DNA from: Vigna angularis
Lineage: Eukaryota > Streptophyta > Magnoliopsida > Fabales > Fabaceae
DNA length: 64,000 nucleotides
NCBI RefSeq assembly: GCF_016808095.1
Contig: NC_068975.1
Span: forward strand, 16,127,501-16,191,500
Direction: 5' to 3'
Shown: positions 11,665 to 24,170 of the stretch, piece after piece
How the letters are laid out: each line of letters opens with the position of its first letter
Position numbering within the stretch: position 1 is the stretch's first letter
The notes under the pieces: generated by a model
Databases searched by the model: none
What the model was told of the DNA's origin: nothing
Seen by the model: only the letters and a program-made list of their open reading frames with translations
Made by a program: the position numbers and the translations under genes

Positions 11665-13775
11665 TGATGAGTCAATATTTTCTTGACTTCACCTAGTTTA
11701 TTGTGTTAGAATTAATCAGGAAATTGTGCTTAAATGTCCAGTATTTTTCCGTTTTTACTAATTGTGCTTAATTTGACAAAAAAATCTTATTTTAATTAAT
11801 TTGAATTATTTGAGCTAATTATTTGTATTATTAATTGTAGGAAAATTGTTGAATAATATTTGGAGGTGAAAAGAAAAGACCACATCAAATATACTTGAAA
11901 CTAAAATGAAAGGAGGTGTGGATTTCATTTTTGGGGGTGCACACAGAAGAAAAGAGCTGCTGCCACGTTTTAGCAGGTGCTGTCACGGCCTGCACCATTC
12001 AATTCTTCATACATCACGGCCCACTAGAAGAGGGGCAGCCCTTGTGCACATGAGCATCCAGCTGGCTTGGGAGGAAGGGGTGCTTGGAATAAGGAGCGTC
12101 CTGCGTGATGTGATTGCTGGCTTAGGCAGCAGCAACACGCGTCCATGCAAGCTTGGATCAATAGCACATGGTCACGGCCCAACAATATCATCCAGCTTGG
12201 AGAGGGGTGCACGTCCAGCAACATGAAGAAGAAAGTCCAGCAAGCTCGAAAAAAAAAAACGGCAGCACGCTGATTTGATTGGGCTGGAAAAGAGAGCTCC
12301 AGGTTGCTTGATTCACTTGGGCTGGAGACGCTGTCACGGTCTTGAGGAGGTGGCGTCCAGATTGCTGCATCCAGCAAGGCACATGTGGGAATTAAAGTGT
12401 GCTCCAGCCGCCACCTATGGGGGAGCGTCCAGTAGCTTGGACAGAAACACGGTCCAAGAGGAGCAGCTTCGTATCCAGAGGTGAATGGTAGCAGCGCGGG
12501 TGCAGAAGAAAAATAGAGCTTCACGCATCCAGCAAGCCTTCAAGTCCAGCGTCCAGCAGCAGCATTCACCCTGATATTTGGAGGTGTCCAGCCGAAAAAG
12601 GAGCATCATCTTTCACTTAGAAAAAGTACGCGGACACATGGAGGGTTACGGTTAGAGGGAATCATCTTTTTAATGGAAGCACACAGCAGAGTGTGTCTCG
12701 GCTTGGGGGGGGGGGGGGGGGGGGGGCAGACGTGGAACTGGGAGCCGCCTCCATTAACGTTTTTTCTTTTTAATTTTCATTTCAATAGAAGAGTAGCAAC
12801 GCTGTTATGGTGGAATAAAAACCTTTATTTTATTTTTATTTTGCTGATTATTTCCCTTTTCAGTTTTGTATTCAAGCACTTTGTTTTTATTGAAGTTTTG
12901 GGTCTACCAATGAAAGAGCATTTTGCTGTGCACGGTTCTTTCTCGGTTCCAGCAGCTCTCAGTTTTTATTCCAGCAGAAAAATGATTGTTTCTTTCTTTA
13001 GACAATGTGGACAATGCTTTAATTTTGATTCCATGCGGTGATTTGATTCCAGCAGTGATTTTATGTTGCTTTTAATCATGGATGGTCCAGCCGCCACCCC
13101 TTAGGAATTCAATTTAATTGATTTGCTTTTAGGAAATGAAAAACGCTGATTTCAATTGATGGAGGAAAAGCGCACACGACACATTCAATTTGGCTTTGAA
13201 GGAAGTAGCACGTTGGTAGAGAGGTGTCACGGGTTGTTGGTTTTTTTTGGAAGCACAACACGCAGGGCTTCACACGGGACCACCTGTCACGTCCTTAATG
13301 GAGAGTGCCAAGGGGTTTAGTTTTCTTTATTTCTTCAAGCAAGCATTTAATTTAATGTTAAATTTCTTTAAGCATTTATTTCAATAGCATTTAATATTAA
13401 ATTTCTTTAAGCATTCATTTCAATTGCCCGCCATTCTCAGTTTGTATTAAATTGTTTAGTTCAATGTTGCACTTTTAATTTGGTTTAAGCATTTTTCATT
13501 TTAATGTTCTCTATTTTTCTTGGTTGTGATATTTTAGTTATGATGTTAGCTTAAGAGACCAACTGTTTTAATCCTGTGTTTACATCCATGTTTATGTTCC
13601 TGTTTTTATTTAGTTCACTTGCATTCACAAAATCTTCACAAAACCCCCCCTACGTGTTTGACCTGAGACTCGAGCCAAATTTGGTCCTTGAGAGACGACC
13701 TAGGAGTCACTTCCTAGCACTATACTGCATTATTTTATGCAATCAACTTTTGTGTGAGGTGCGACCCTCTCATCA
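11665..13775 (+). mobile_element. 2.1-kb gypsy-like solo LTR nested in the previous LTR
   Basis: Termini are TGATGAG and CTCATCA, flanked by GTATG (11660-11664) and ATATG (13776-13780), a duplication with one mismatch. The uninterrupted target reads the same in the related LTR at 41654-42977, which confirms the insertion point. The sequence is compositionally mixed: GC-rich 11900-12600 with many GTCCAGC words, then AT-rich. The short open frames on both strands have no recognisable protein similarity. It resembles long Athila/Calypso-type LTRs (inference). Confidence 0.82.
12705..12726 (+). repeat. Homopolymer of 22 G residues
   Basis: An uninterrupted G run within the nested solo LTR. It can form G-quadruplexes, and its exact length is prone to sequencing error. 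Confidence 0.9.
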
Positions 13776-14849
13776 ATATGTTGTTGGGGTAATCAATTTC
13801 ATCTTATCCACTCTCATATATTTTAGGAATTCATCATTCTTTTCATCAATGTTAATGCCACTCACTAAATTACCTTAAACCCGATGTCTCGGCGAAGAAA
13901 GCATATCCTTAATTATGAGTTCATACAATTCCTAGCATCCCTAATAATTAATTCTGAAACATAGAAGCTTAAAGGCAACCAACCCTCATATCCCTATGTC
14001 TAGGCAATACTGCTTTTGGGAGACTTTCCCCAGTTCTAGATTTCCCCGTATGTGTCCATATTGACAAAATCAATAATCATGACATCGAATGAGTTAAACA
14101 ATGCATGCTTTGAGCAAAGAGGAAAAACCCTAACAATTAATGAAAGAAAGCATGTATCATAGATATGATGTTTAAACACAAAATTCCATATATGAGAGCT
14201 TCAAAAGATTACATTGATTCCCCAACAACAAGAAGAGTTTAGTTCACCATATTCATGGTGAAACTAGATGAAATGCAATGAAAGAGTGGAAGAGATAGAA
14301 AAACCCTAGAAAGAGAAGAGGAGAGCCGTCACCATCTCCAATTCTACCCCCAAGGGGTGAAAAGTGTGTTTTGCGTCTTCTCCAGCCAAAGATACAAACC
14401 CTAGGAAGTCCTAAAGCTTATATACTATTCGAAATATTACAGAAAAGTGGGCCTAAGCCCAAAATAATGGCGCTCAGCGGTAAACTACCGCTCAGGGGTA
14501 TGTGCGTGTGTTGAATTCTTTCCCTCAGCTACACTTTCACCCCTCAGCGGAGCCAACGGGTGTTCATTAGTGCCGCTCAGCGGTAAACTGGCGTTGAGCG
14601 GTACTTGCGACTTCTCTTCTTTTGCACTTTTTGAAGTCTTTTCTGATTCCATCTCTATCCTTCTTCACTTCTTTCATCAAATTCACCTTAAAACCTGCAT
14701 AAACCATTGAAATCAAGCATAAACCTGTCCAACTCTCTTATTTCCAAAAATATAAACAAAAGCATGATTCCAAGCTAGTTTCTAAGTGTTAAAGGTTGCT
14801 TTTAGTATCAATTTTAAGCATGAAAATAACAGTTTTTCAACTGTTATCA

Positions 14850-15817
14850 GTATGCCTCTAAGTTAGAGACTAATAAATTGTACTTGCTGAAAAATTTTGT
14901 GGAGTTGAAGTACAAGGAGTTTCAAATCACTTGAGTGAATTTTCAAGGACATTATGATCAATTAGCAGGAGTGTGTATAAAATTTGATGATGATCTATTG
15001 GGCTTATTCCTATTAAACTCTTTACCGGATTCGTGGGAGACATTTTGGGTTTCCATGATAAGTGCTACCCCTAATGGTGATATTTCTTTGCAAAAGGCAA
15101 AGAGTGGTGCTCTTAATGAGGAGATGAGAAGGAAGACACAGGGTACTTCATCTCATTCAGAAGTGCTTATTACAGAGAATAGGGGGAGAAGCCACAAGAA
15201 AGAACAAAATAGTGGTAGAGATAAAAGCAGGAGCAAGTCCAGGTCTCGGTACAAGAATGTGGAGTGTCACTATTGTCACAAAACAAGGCATATAAAGAAG
15301 AACTGTTTTTTGTTGAAGAAAGAGAGAAAAGACAAAAAGGGTAAGCAAAGAGAAAAAGATATCGATGATGGTGATCGTGTTACTACTACTACTACATGTG
15401 GTGACCTTATTTGTCTTCGTGATTATGACATTATTAATCTTTTATCTGATGAGAGCATGTGGATAATTGATAGTGGTGCTACACTGCATGTTACATCTAG
15501 GAAGGAGTTCTTCACATCTTATACACCTGGTGATTTTGGAGTATTGAAGATGGGTAATGATGGAGTGTCTAAGGTTATTGGTGTTGGTGATGTTCACTTG
15601 CAAACCAACATGGGGATGCAGTTGTTCCTTAGAGGAGTTAAACATGCTCCAGATGTTTGCTTTAACTTGATTTCTGTGCAGGTACTTGATGATGGTGGAT
15701 TTGATAACCACTTTGGTTCTGGAAAGTGGAAGCTCACCAAAGGTAACTTGATTGTGGCTAAAGGGGAGAAAAACTCTAAGCTTTACTGGACAAAAGCTTT
15801 GGTTGCTAAAGATAGTG
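14850..15817 (+). pseudogene. Copia gag 3' part, zinc knuckle and protease
   Basis: The gag frame continues from 14850, hits an in-frame TGA at 14932, and then runs open to 15817. Visible are LLLNSLPDSW-like gag sequence, a basic region (KSRSKSRSR), a CX2CX4HX4C-type knuckle CHYCHKTRHIKKNC in which the usual glycine is arginine, and a retropepsin-like protease core WIIDSGATLHVTS. The frame is cut by the gypsy element at 15818 inside duplicated TAGTG. Confidence 0.9.
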
Positions 15818-16532
15818 TGATGACAACCCTTTAAGGCCTTCCCATCCTAAGAAGTATCAACTTGAGACTAAGAAAGGGAAGTTGAATAACAAAAGTTCTT
15901 TTCTTTCTAAGTCTTAAAATCTATGTCTTTGCTAAAATACTTTATGTTGTTTTGTAGGCCAAATAACAAGGAATTGGAACCTATAATGATGCTGCCAAAG
16001 AAGCCTTGCTGCTACACATTAATTAGCCATGAAAGAAACACGTTTTACACATTTTACATGTGCAAAACGTGAAACACAAGCAACCGGGTGACTTCCTTCA
16101 TTTAGCACCTTTTCCATGAGGAACATATGGAGCACATGGATTGGAAACAACTGTTGCACTTGGAGTCTGCACGTTTTACATTTGTAGACTAAGATAGCTT
16201 TCATAGCACACTTCCAAAGCTCATCTTTGCCTATAAAAAGAGAGCTCATCCATTGTAAATTCAACTTGAATTGAAGTAAAGAAATGCTGCCAATTTCCAG
16301 CTATTACTCTCAAGTTCACCTCTGTGCTTTGTTATCTAGCACCTCCTCTAGCTTCTTTCTCCTTTGGAAAGCCTACTGAGCTAGAACTCTACCAAACACA
16401 ACCACTCAAACACCTCCAGCATATTATCAAACACCTTCCGTGCATCCAGAAATTCCACTGCGTTCTCTCAATCCGCTGCCACTTCTCTGAGTTTTGGAGC
16501 TTCTTCTGCATATCCTGGAGTAGCTTCCATCA
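15818..16532 (+). repeat. 5' LTR of the gag-protease gypsy element
   Basis: Begins TGATGACAACCC and ends TTCCATCA. A TATA-like CTATAAAAAG at about 16231 followed by a C/A-rich stretch is a plausible LTR promoter. The sequence directly after it, TTTGGCATCAAGAGC, is the likely primer-binding region. Confidence 0.9.
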
Positions 16533-19152
16533 TTTGGCATCAAGAGCTAGACGTTCCACTCATGCTTCAAGAGCTAAGTGCTTTTTCCTTCTTTCTTTTT
16601 CTATTTTCCGTCATGTGCTGTCCAACTCTGTCACAATGTGTTTGATTTTTTTTCTTTCACTTCTATGGTTTGATTTCGTGTTTGCTGTGGATGTTTGATT
16701 CCATTCACTGTTTCTTAGTTTTTAATCATCATTTTAAACAGTGAAAATCCTTTGTTTGAGTTCATTCCAGCTTTCAAAGTCATTTTCTAGTTTTGTCCAA
16801 TGTCATGTGCCTATGTGCAGTTTTAACTTCTGTCAGCATGCGTTTGAATCTGTTCTGCTATAAATTTTTCGTTTAATTTGAGTTCCAGTGCATGTGTAGC
16901 CATAGATGAATGATATAAGGCAATGACACAATGTCTAGCCTTGATTATATGTGCTAAATCAGTCCACACATGATTCTGTAATCACAAATCTGCATCAAAT
17001 TTGCTTCTCTGGTTTGATCACGTGCAATCTGTTTTGTCTAGATTTCTTTGCATCTAAAGCTTTGAACAGGTTTATTTGGTGATGTTAAACATGTTCCAGG
17101 CAGTGCCAACCAGTATTAATCACTACAATGCAATAAGCATAGTTGAGTTCCTCAAAAATCTGGTTTCAAGTGCTGTCACAGTTTTCATTCAATCTTTTTC
17201 ACCGTGATTGTTGTCTTTGATGTGTCTTAGGTGTTTAAAATTCTTCTAGCTGATATTCTGCAGTTAGATCTAGTGTTAGGACTTTCCTAGAGTCATTGTG
17301 TGTGCTTTCAAATTGTCATTTCCATGCTTTCAAAATCTGATGCAGTTTTGGTCCAATTTTCTTGAATTTTGGCAACTGCTACTGTCATACAAAGCTGCTG
17401 GCTGTTTTTATGCATTATGAACAATTGAACAAGTGTATTTTGTCATTTTCAACTTGTGTGCACTGTTCAAATGGTTCTTGAGAAGCCTATATGCAGATTT
17501 CTTCTTTAAACCACCCTATTTTGTTGCATTTTTGGCTACAGCAGAGGTGATTTGATGACTCTGGTTGTTTCAGTGCAGTTAACCATTTTTGAAAGTGTAT
17601 TTTGCCATTCCAAACTTGTGTGCACTGTGCATTTGGTCAAATTTGAGCTGATATGAAAAATCACTTCCTAAACCATTAATTTTACCTAAATTTGGAAGTG
17701 AACTAGTGAATTTCAGCTGCAGTATGATTCCTTACTGTTTCAGTGTTTAAACATCTTCCATTTGATGATACAAACTTCCTTGAAGTGTCATTTGACCATT
17801 CGCATCACTCAAACTCATTTTAGCCACTGATGTTAATTTTTCCAGCCACTTTGTAAGGCGCAGAGTTCATTTTATTTCTGTTTGCCATTGTTCTTCTTTG
17901 GTTTTTCATCTTTGGATTGGCAAAAGCTGGGTTTAAGTTTCCAAATACATTTATATGCTTATCCAAGTGTATAGTAATCATAAAAAGCACTTTAAACCCT
18001 GCAATCCAGATTTGAAAGATCCAAAACCAGAAAACACCAAAATCTGCTGTTCTTTGTGGCATTTTGTCAAACAGTTTGGCATTTTCATCAAACACTTTCA
18101 CTGCACTTGAAGTTCCTCTTTGTTTTGAGTTTTCTTGTTTTTCTAATCTGTTCTAGACCTTATCTTAGGTTCCTTTTGTGTGCTAGCCTTTATTCCAGCC
18201 CCAAAGTGTTTAGAAATCACCTTTTCTTGACTTCTATAGCTGTTGTCATATTAATTCTGCATTTAAGTTGGATGCACCTTACTTTTAATCACTCACGGGT
18301 TTTTGTGAAATTGGTTGCTGGAATATCATTTGGTGGTGGAGTTTTAACATCCAGCTAAGCCTTATCAAAGGGGTAGCATCTTAAGGAGTGGAGGTCTTGC
18401 TAACTTTGCTACAAGGGAACTTCGAGAGGACTTTCCATTGGCTGTCCAACACTTCTTTGCAGCAGAAAAACATCACTTTAGAGTTATATTTCAGCTCATT
18501 TCTTTTGCTGTAGCAGCCACACTTGGCTTTGTATAAATTCTTTTACACTTCTTTGTATAAGTGGCATTCTATCACGGAACCTTTGTGGTAATTTCTTCTT
18601 GGTTTTTGAAGCTTAAAGTGACTTGGAAAAATGCTTTTCAAGCAATTCCAAGTGCACCATCCAACATTGTAATAGTTTAGTTTCCACTTCTTAGGGTGAA
18701 AGTGTGTCAAGTGGCTCCAAGTGTTACTTGCACTTTCACTTAGGGTCGTGTCTCACTCTTTCATTTCTTTCTCATTTTTTTTCTTTACTTTTTGTTTGTT
18801 GATATTTGTGTTCTACGTCTCCGTGATAGCTAGGTGCGTTATCATATAGACAAACCTTTGTTTGGTTTATTAGGAGCATAACATTGTTGCATTCTAACTG
18901 TTTTGAAAGACTTCTCCATTGAAACTTGAGTAAGAAACAGGAGAACCTCTGGCTAAGGAAGGACAAGGTTCTTAAGCTTGTCCATTGAGACTCACCTCTC
19001 CTTCCTGGGAGCTCTTCGGTTTCTTTACCTTTAGAATCTATCTAGAAGTCCTTCACCAAAAATACAAAAACAATCTTTGAAAAGTATTTTGACTCAACAC
19101 TTGTGAAGCTTTTCAAAATCTCTTTTGAAAATCTTTTCTCTACTTCACAAGT
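16533..19152 (+). other. Untranslated leader of the gag-protease gypsy element
   Basis: 2.6 kb without a credible ORF. Two diverged direct repeats about 165 bp apart share AACTTGTGTGCACTGT (near 17450 and 17613). Long leaders are common in large plant gypsy elements. Confidence 0.65.
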
Positions 19153-21102
19153 ATGAGTAACTCTAGTATTCAAGGCACCTTTCATCAAGATGAGGACACT
19201 ATGGAATTGAGAGAGGAACTTAATAAGACTAAAGATGAGTTAAATGAACTCAGACAGATGGTTGCAAACCTCACTCGCAATCAGAGAGGACAAAATAATG
19301 AGGAACACTCTCATAGGCAGCACCATGATAATATTGATCATTCCCAACATAGTGATCACCATAGTTTTCATCCTCATGATCACTATCAACACCCTCCTAG
19401 GAGACATCATCATCATAGAAACCATCATGTGGAACCCAAACTTGACCTTCCCCCCTTCTATGGCAGAGACAATGTGGAAGAATATTTTGAGTGGGAGATG
19501 AAGGTTGAACAAATTTTTGAGTGTTACCACATAGATGATACGAGGAGAGTGACCCTAGCCACCTTGACCTTTCAAGGTGCAGCCCTCTATTGGTGGACCT
19601 CCATCATTAGAGATCAAAAGATGCATGGTGACTATACCATCCAATACTGGAATGAGTTAAAGGCAGCCTTGCATCGGAGGCATATTCCAGCCTATTATGC
19701 CAGAGAGGTCATGGACAAGCTCCATAGACTTCAACAACGAAACATGAGTGTTGAAGAATATAGACAAAAGTTGGAATTACTCATGTTAAGAGCTGGAATC
19801 AAAGAGGAAGAGAGATTCACCATAGCTAGGTTCCAAAGCGGTCTTAACTATGAGATCAGAGATAAGGTAGAACTTTTACCTTATTTAGATCTCAATGATT
19901 TTGTGCAGTTATGTGTGAGAGTGGAAGAACAAATTAGAAGAAAAGCTTCCACTAAAAGGAACTATCGTACCACATCCGAGTATAGGACAAATCCTAAGAG
20001 GGAGGGTAGTCCAAAGAGGTATGAAAAGCCTCAAGAAAAAGAAAAAGAGAAAGTGAGAGGTAAAGAAAAAGAATGAGAGCGAGAAAGAAATACCTTTCAC
20101 AAAGAATCTTCAAAAGAAACAAGGGGTAGAGAGACCAAATGCTTTAAGTGTGGAGAGAGAGGACATTATTCTTCTGAGTGTCCTCACAAACGGTCTACTT
20201 ATCTCTTAGACCATCAAAGTCAAAATGAAGATTCTTCTAGTGACTCAGATACTTCTATATCTGAGGAAGAAGCCTTACCTTGTGAAGGTGAGTTATTATT
20301 GGTAAGACGACTTCTTGGAAGTCAAACCAATGAACTAGAACAATCACAAAGGGAAAACCTATTCAGAACAAGATGTAAAATCTTTGAAAACACTTGTTCA
20401 TTGATTGTGGATAGTGGTTCCTCTTGCAATTGTTGTAGTTCTAGTGTGGTGAACAAATTGGCCTTACCTACTATTTCTCATCCCAAGCCTTATAAGCTTC
20501 AGTGGATAACAGAGGATGAAGAAATAGTTGTAAACACACAGGTAAACATACCAATATCCATTGGCTCCTATGAAGAAAATGTTTTATGTGATGTTGTTCC
20601 AATGGATGCTGGGCATGTATTACTTGGTAGGCCATGGCAATTTGATCATAATTCCACTCATGATGGCTATACCAATAAGATAACTTTCCTCCATAAAGGC
20701 AATAAAATCACATTGATTCCTCTTACACCTGAACAAGTGAAAGAGGATGAGATAAAAATCAAAGAAAAAATTAAAAAAGAAAGAAAACAAGAAAATAGGT
20801 TGGACAAGCAACCTTCTCAAGAAAAGAAGACAGAGACAAAGGTATGCATGTTGTTAACTTCTTCCTTAAAAGGTAAATACCTTGACTTTTCTTCTCAAAA
20901 ACATCACTTTGTTTCTTCATTTTATCATGGGGAATGTTCAAAACAAAGTAAATTCAAAAAATTATTCAAGGCCAATACTTTTTCTAAAAACATTTTTGTA
21001 AAAAGGCCTTCATTTTATCTTCTTATCTTTGCCTATACTTCATTCCTCATACTAATTTTTGCTATTTTTTGTAGATATATTTTTGACCCCGGTGGCCAAT
21101 AA
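19153..21102 (+). pseudogene. Gypsy gag-protease polyprotein with one in-frame stop
   Basis: One frame runs from ATG 19153 to the stop at 21100, interrupted only by TGA at 20074-20076. N-terminal coiled coil, then a histidine-rich stretch, then the gag core (LPPFYGRDNVEEYFEWE, AALYWWTSI, YRQKLELLML). After the TGA come the knuckle CFKCGERGHYSSEC and the protease core LIVDSGSSCNCCS with VLLGRPWQFD. The C-terminus is lysine-rich and ends with a strongly hydrophobic stretch of about 20 residues before DPGGQ. The frame then closes without any RT or integrase. The TGA could be inactivating, or read through, since it sits between gag and knuckle-protease; a simple mutation is the simpler reading. 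Confidence 0.88.
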
Positions 21103-21150
21103 CAACCAAAGTTGTGCTTCTTTCTTTCTTCCTGATTTGAGGACAAATCG

Positions 21151-21169
21151 TTTTTAAAGAGGGAGGGAA
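21151..21169 (+). other. Polypurine tract of the gag-protease element
   Basis: TTTTTAAAGAGGGAGGGAA abuts the 3' LTR at 21170. The preceding GATTTGAGGACAAATCG resembles the wording found at the end of autonomous gypsy pol genes, suggesting the element arose by internal deletion. Confidence 0.82.
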
Positions 21170-21884
21170 TGATGGCAACCCTTTAAGGTCTTCCCATCCT
21201 AAGAAGTATCAACTTGAGACTAAGAAAGGGAAGTTGAATAACAAAAGTTCTTTTCTTTCTAAGTCTTAAAATCTATGTCTTTGCTAAAATACTTTATGTT
21301 GTTTTGTAGGCCAAATAACAAGGAATTGGAACCTATAATGATGCTGCCAAAGAAGCCTTGCTGCTGCACATTAATTAGCCATGAAAGAAACACGTTTTAC
21401 ACATTTTACATGTGCAAAACGTGAAACACAAGCAACCGGGTGACTTCCTTCATTTAGGACCTTTTCCATGAGGAACATATGGAGCACATGGATTGGAAAT
21501 AGCTGTTGCACTTGGAGTCTGCACGTTTTACATTTGTAGACTAAGATAGCTTTCATAGCACACTTCCAAAGCTCATCTTTGCCTATAAAAAGAGAGCTCA
21601 TCCATTGTAAATTCAACTTGAATTGAAGTAAAGAAATGCTGCCAATTTCCAACTATTACTCTCAAGTTCACCTCTGTGCTTTGTTATCTAGCACCTCCTC
21701 TAGCTTCTTTCCCCTTTGGAAAGCCTACTGAGCTAGAACTCTACCAAACACAACCACTCAAACACCTCCAGCATATTATCAAACACCTTCCGTGCATCCA
21801 GAAATTCCACTGCATTCTCTCAATCCGCTGCCACTTCTCTGAGTTTTGGAGCTTCTTCTGCATATCCTGGAGTAGCTTCCATCA
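21170..21884 (+). repeat. 3' LTR of the gag-protease gypsy element
   Basis: 715 bp, the same length as the 5' copy, with roughly ten substitutions and no visible indels. The TATA-like CTATAAAAAG recurs near 21583. Confidence 0.9.
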
Positions 21885-22757
21885 TAGTGTGAATGCCATG
21901 TATATGGAGTCATCTTTGTGGCACAAAAGGCTTGGGCATATCAGTGAAAAAGGACTTAACTACTTAGTTAAAAAGGATGTTCTCTCAAGATTGAAGAGTG
22001 TAGAGTTGGAGAAATGTTCTCACTACATGGCTGGTAAACAAACCAGAGTATCCTTCAAGAAGCATCCTCCTTCCAAGAAGTCAGAGTTGCTTGAATTGGT
22101 GCATTCTGATGTTTGTGGCCCATTGGAGGTAAAGTCTTTTAGTGGTGCACTTTACTTTGTTACTTTTATTGATGATTGTTCTAGGAAGCTTTGGGTTTAT
22201 GCTTTACAGAGAAAGGACCAAGTGTTGGACAAGTTTAAAGAATTTAATGCTTTGGTTGAGAGACAGTCAGGCAAGAAGCTGAAGCGCATTCGTACTGACA
22301 ATGGTGGTGAATATTGTGGACCATTTGATGCTTATTGTAGACAGTATGGTATTGCACATGAGAAGACTCCTCCAAAAACTCCTCAATTGAATGGTTTAGC
22401 AGAGAGGATGAACAGGACATTGATTGAAAGAGTTAGGTGTATGCTTTCTGAAGCAAAATGCCTAAGCATTTATGGGGTGAGGCATTGTTTACAACAGTGC
22501 ATGTTATTAATCTAAGTCCTACAGTTGCTTTGAACTCTGAGGTGCCAGACAAGATTTGGTTTGGCAAGAATGTTACTTATGATCATTTACGTGTCTTCGG
22601 TTGTAAAGCATTTGTTCATGTTCCAAAGGATGAAAGATCCAAGTTGGATGTGAAGACAAGGCAATGCATCTTCATTGGCTTTGGTCAGGATGAATTTGGC
22701 TACAAGTTGTATGGCCCCATTGAAAAGAAAGTTGTTAGAAGTCGTGATGTGTAATTC
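21885..22757 (+). pseudogene. Copia integrase
   Basis: Resumes in the copia frame after the gypsy insertion. GAG-pre-integrase motif SLWHKRLGHISEKGL, then the integrase core with FIDDCSRKLW, RTDNGGEYCG and NGLAERMNRT (D, D, E catalytic triad visible). A frameshift near 22458 moves the frame at MPKHLWGEALF, and a TAA at 22752 ends it. The usual HHC zinc motif is partly altered. Confidence 0.9.
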
Positions 22758-24170
22758 ATGGAAGATCAAACCATTGAAGATATTGATAAGGTGGAGAAGT
22801 CTACACCTAAGGAAGATGGTAATGTGGCTGATTTTGATCCAATTCGGTTGTCTATTAATGATTTAGAAATTGATGTTCATAATGATGAACAACATGGTGA
22901 TACTAATCAGCAGATTGGATATGGCTTGGATGTTCCTATTGATAATGTTGATGAAGAGGTACATGATGTGACATTAGATGAGAGTCTTGGTAATGTACCT
23001 GAGTTACCAGAAGCTCAACCCAGAAGATCTGACAAGCCAAAACAACCTTCTAAGAAGTACTCTACCAATGAGTATGTGATATTGACTGATGAGGGAGAAC
23101 CTGAATGTTATGAATAGGCCATTGAAAGTGAAGAAAAGCAAAAGTGGTTGGATGCAAGGTAGGATGAGATGAAATCTTTGCATGATAATCACACTTATGA
23201 CTTGGTGAAGTTGCCTAAGGGTAAGAGAGCCTTAGAGAACATGTGGATTTTCAGGATGAAGCAAGAGAACAATTCTACATCTACCAGATATAAAGCCAGA
23301 TTAGTGGTGAAAGGCTTCAGACAAAGAAAGAGTATTGACTTCAATGAGATTTTCTCACCTGTGGTGAGGATGACATCCATCAGAACTGTGTTAAGTTTAG
23401 CTGCTACTCTAGGTTTGGAGGTTAAGCATATGTATGTGAAGACAACTTTCCTTCATGGTGATTTGGAGGAAGAGATTTACATGAAGCAACCGAATGATTT
23501 TCTTGTTGAAGGCAAGAAAGACTATGTGTGTAGGCTACGAAAAAGCCTATATGGTTTGAAGCAAGCTCTGAGGCAGTGGTATAAGAAGTTTGAGTCTGTT
23601 ATGTGTGAGAAAGGATACAAGAAGACTACTTATGACCATTGTGTTTTTGTCAGGAAATTTTCTGAGAATGATTTCATTATACTGTTGTTATATGTTGATG
23701 ACATGCTTATTGTTGGGAAAGATGTATCCAAAATTGACAGGTTGAAGAAGCAACTAGGCGAGTCATTTGCCATGAAAGACATGGGAGCTGCTAAGAAGAT
23801 TCTTGGTATAAGTATCACTCGTGATAGAAAAGAGAAGAAACTTTGGCTATCACAGGAGCACTACATTCAGAAGGTGTTGCAAAGATTCCAAATGGGAAAT
23901 GCTAAAGTTGTAAGTACTCCTCTTGCTACTCATTTTAAGTTGAGTGTTAAACAAAGTCCTTCAAATGAAGTTGAGAAGATGGATATGACCAAAGTTCCTT
24001 ATGCTTCTGCGGTGAGTAGTTTGATGTATGCAATGGTATGTACAAGGCCTGATATTGCACATGTTGTTGGTACAGTCAGTAGATTTCTGTCAAATCCAGG
24101 TAGAGAGCATTGAAATGTTGTGAAATGGATTTTGAGGTATCTTTGTGGTACTAGTGGTTTGAGGCTTTTT
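22758..24170 (+). pseudogene. Copia reverse transcriptase
   Basis: Acidic linker, then RT from about 23169. Motifs include RYKARLVVKGF, FSPVVRMTSIR, KSLYGLKQALRQWY and the catalytic YVDDMLI at about 23690. In-frame stops at 23115, 23160 and 24111 (the last in a position that is usually tryptophan). A T-run near 24165 shifts the frame before RNase H. Confidence 0.9.

Larger units (their letters stand above)
11432..14849 (-). mobile_element. Gypsy-type solo LTR inserted in copia gag (itself holding a second insertion)
   Basis: Flanked by GTATG at 11427-11431 and 14850-14854. The + strand begins TGATGACAAATT and ends ACTGTTATCA; the complement matches the + oriented solo LTR at 41654-42977. Without the nested insertion it is about 1.3 kb, the same length as that copy. 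It contains GC-rich CCGCTCAGCGG-type palindromes at 14470-14605. No internal coding region is present, so it is a solo LTR left by recombination. Confidence 0.88.
15818..21884 (+). mobile_element. Non-autonomous gag-protease Ty3/gypsy element (TR-GAG-like), recent
   Basis: 715-bp LTRs at 15818-16532 and 21170-21884 differ at only about ten positions by eye. The whole is flanked by TAGTG (15813-15817 and 21885-21889). Between them lie a 2.6-kb leader, a single gag-protease frame (19153-21102) and a polypurine tract, but no reverse transcriptase, RNase H or integrase. Plant elements with LTRs and only gag are known as TR-GAG elements; this one also keeps a protease. Mobilisation would need an autonomous partner (inference). 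Confidence 0.92.

Noticed and set aside
12024..12524. 166-residue - strand open frame
   Set aside because: Inside a solo LTR, low-complexity wording with repeated GTCCAGC-derived residues, overlapping frames on both strands, no family resemblance.
15442..15711. - strand open frame opposite copia protease
   Set aside because: Shadow of the protease coding region.
19240..19530. 96-residue - strand methionine-rich frame
   Set aside because: Antisense of the histidine-rich gag segment; the codon pattern explains the methionines.
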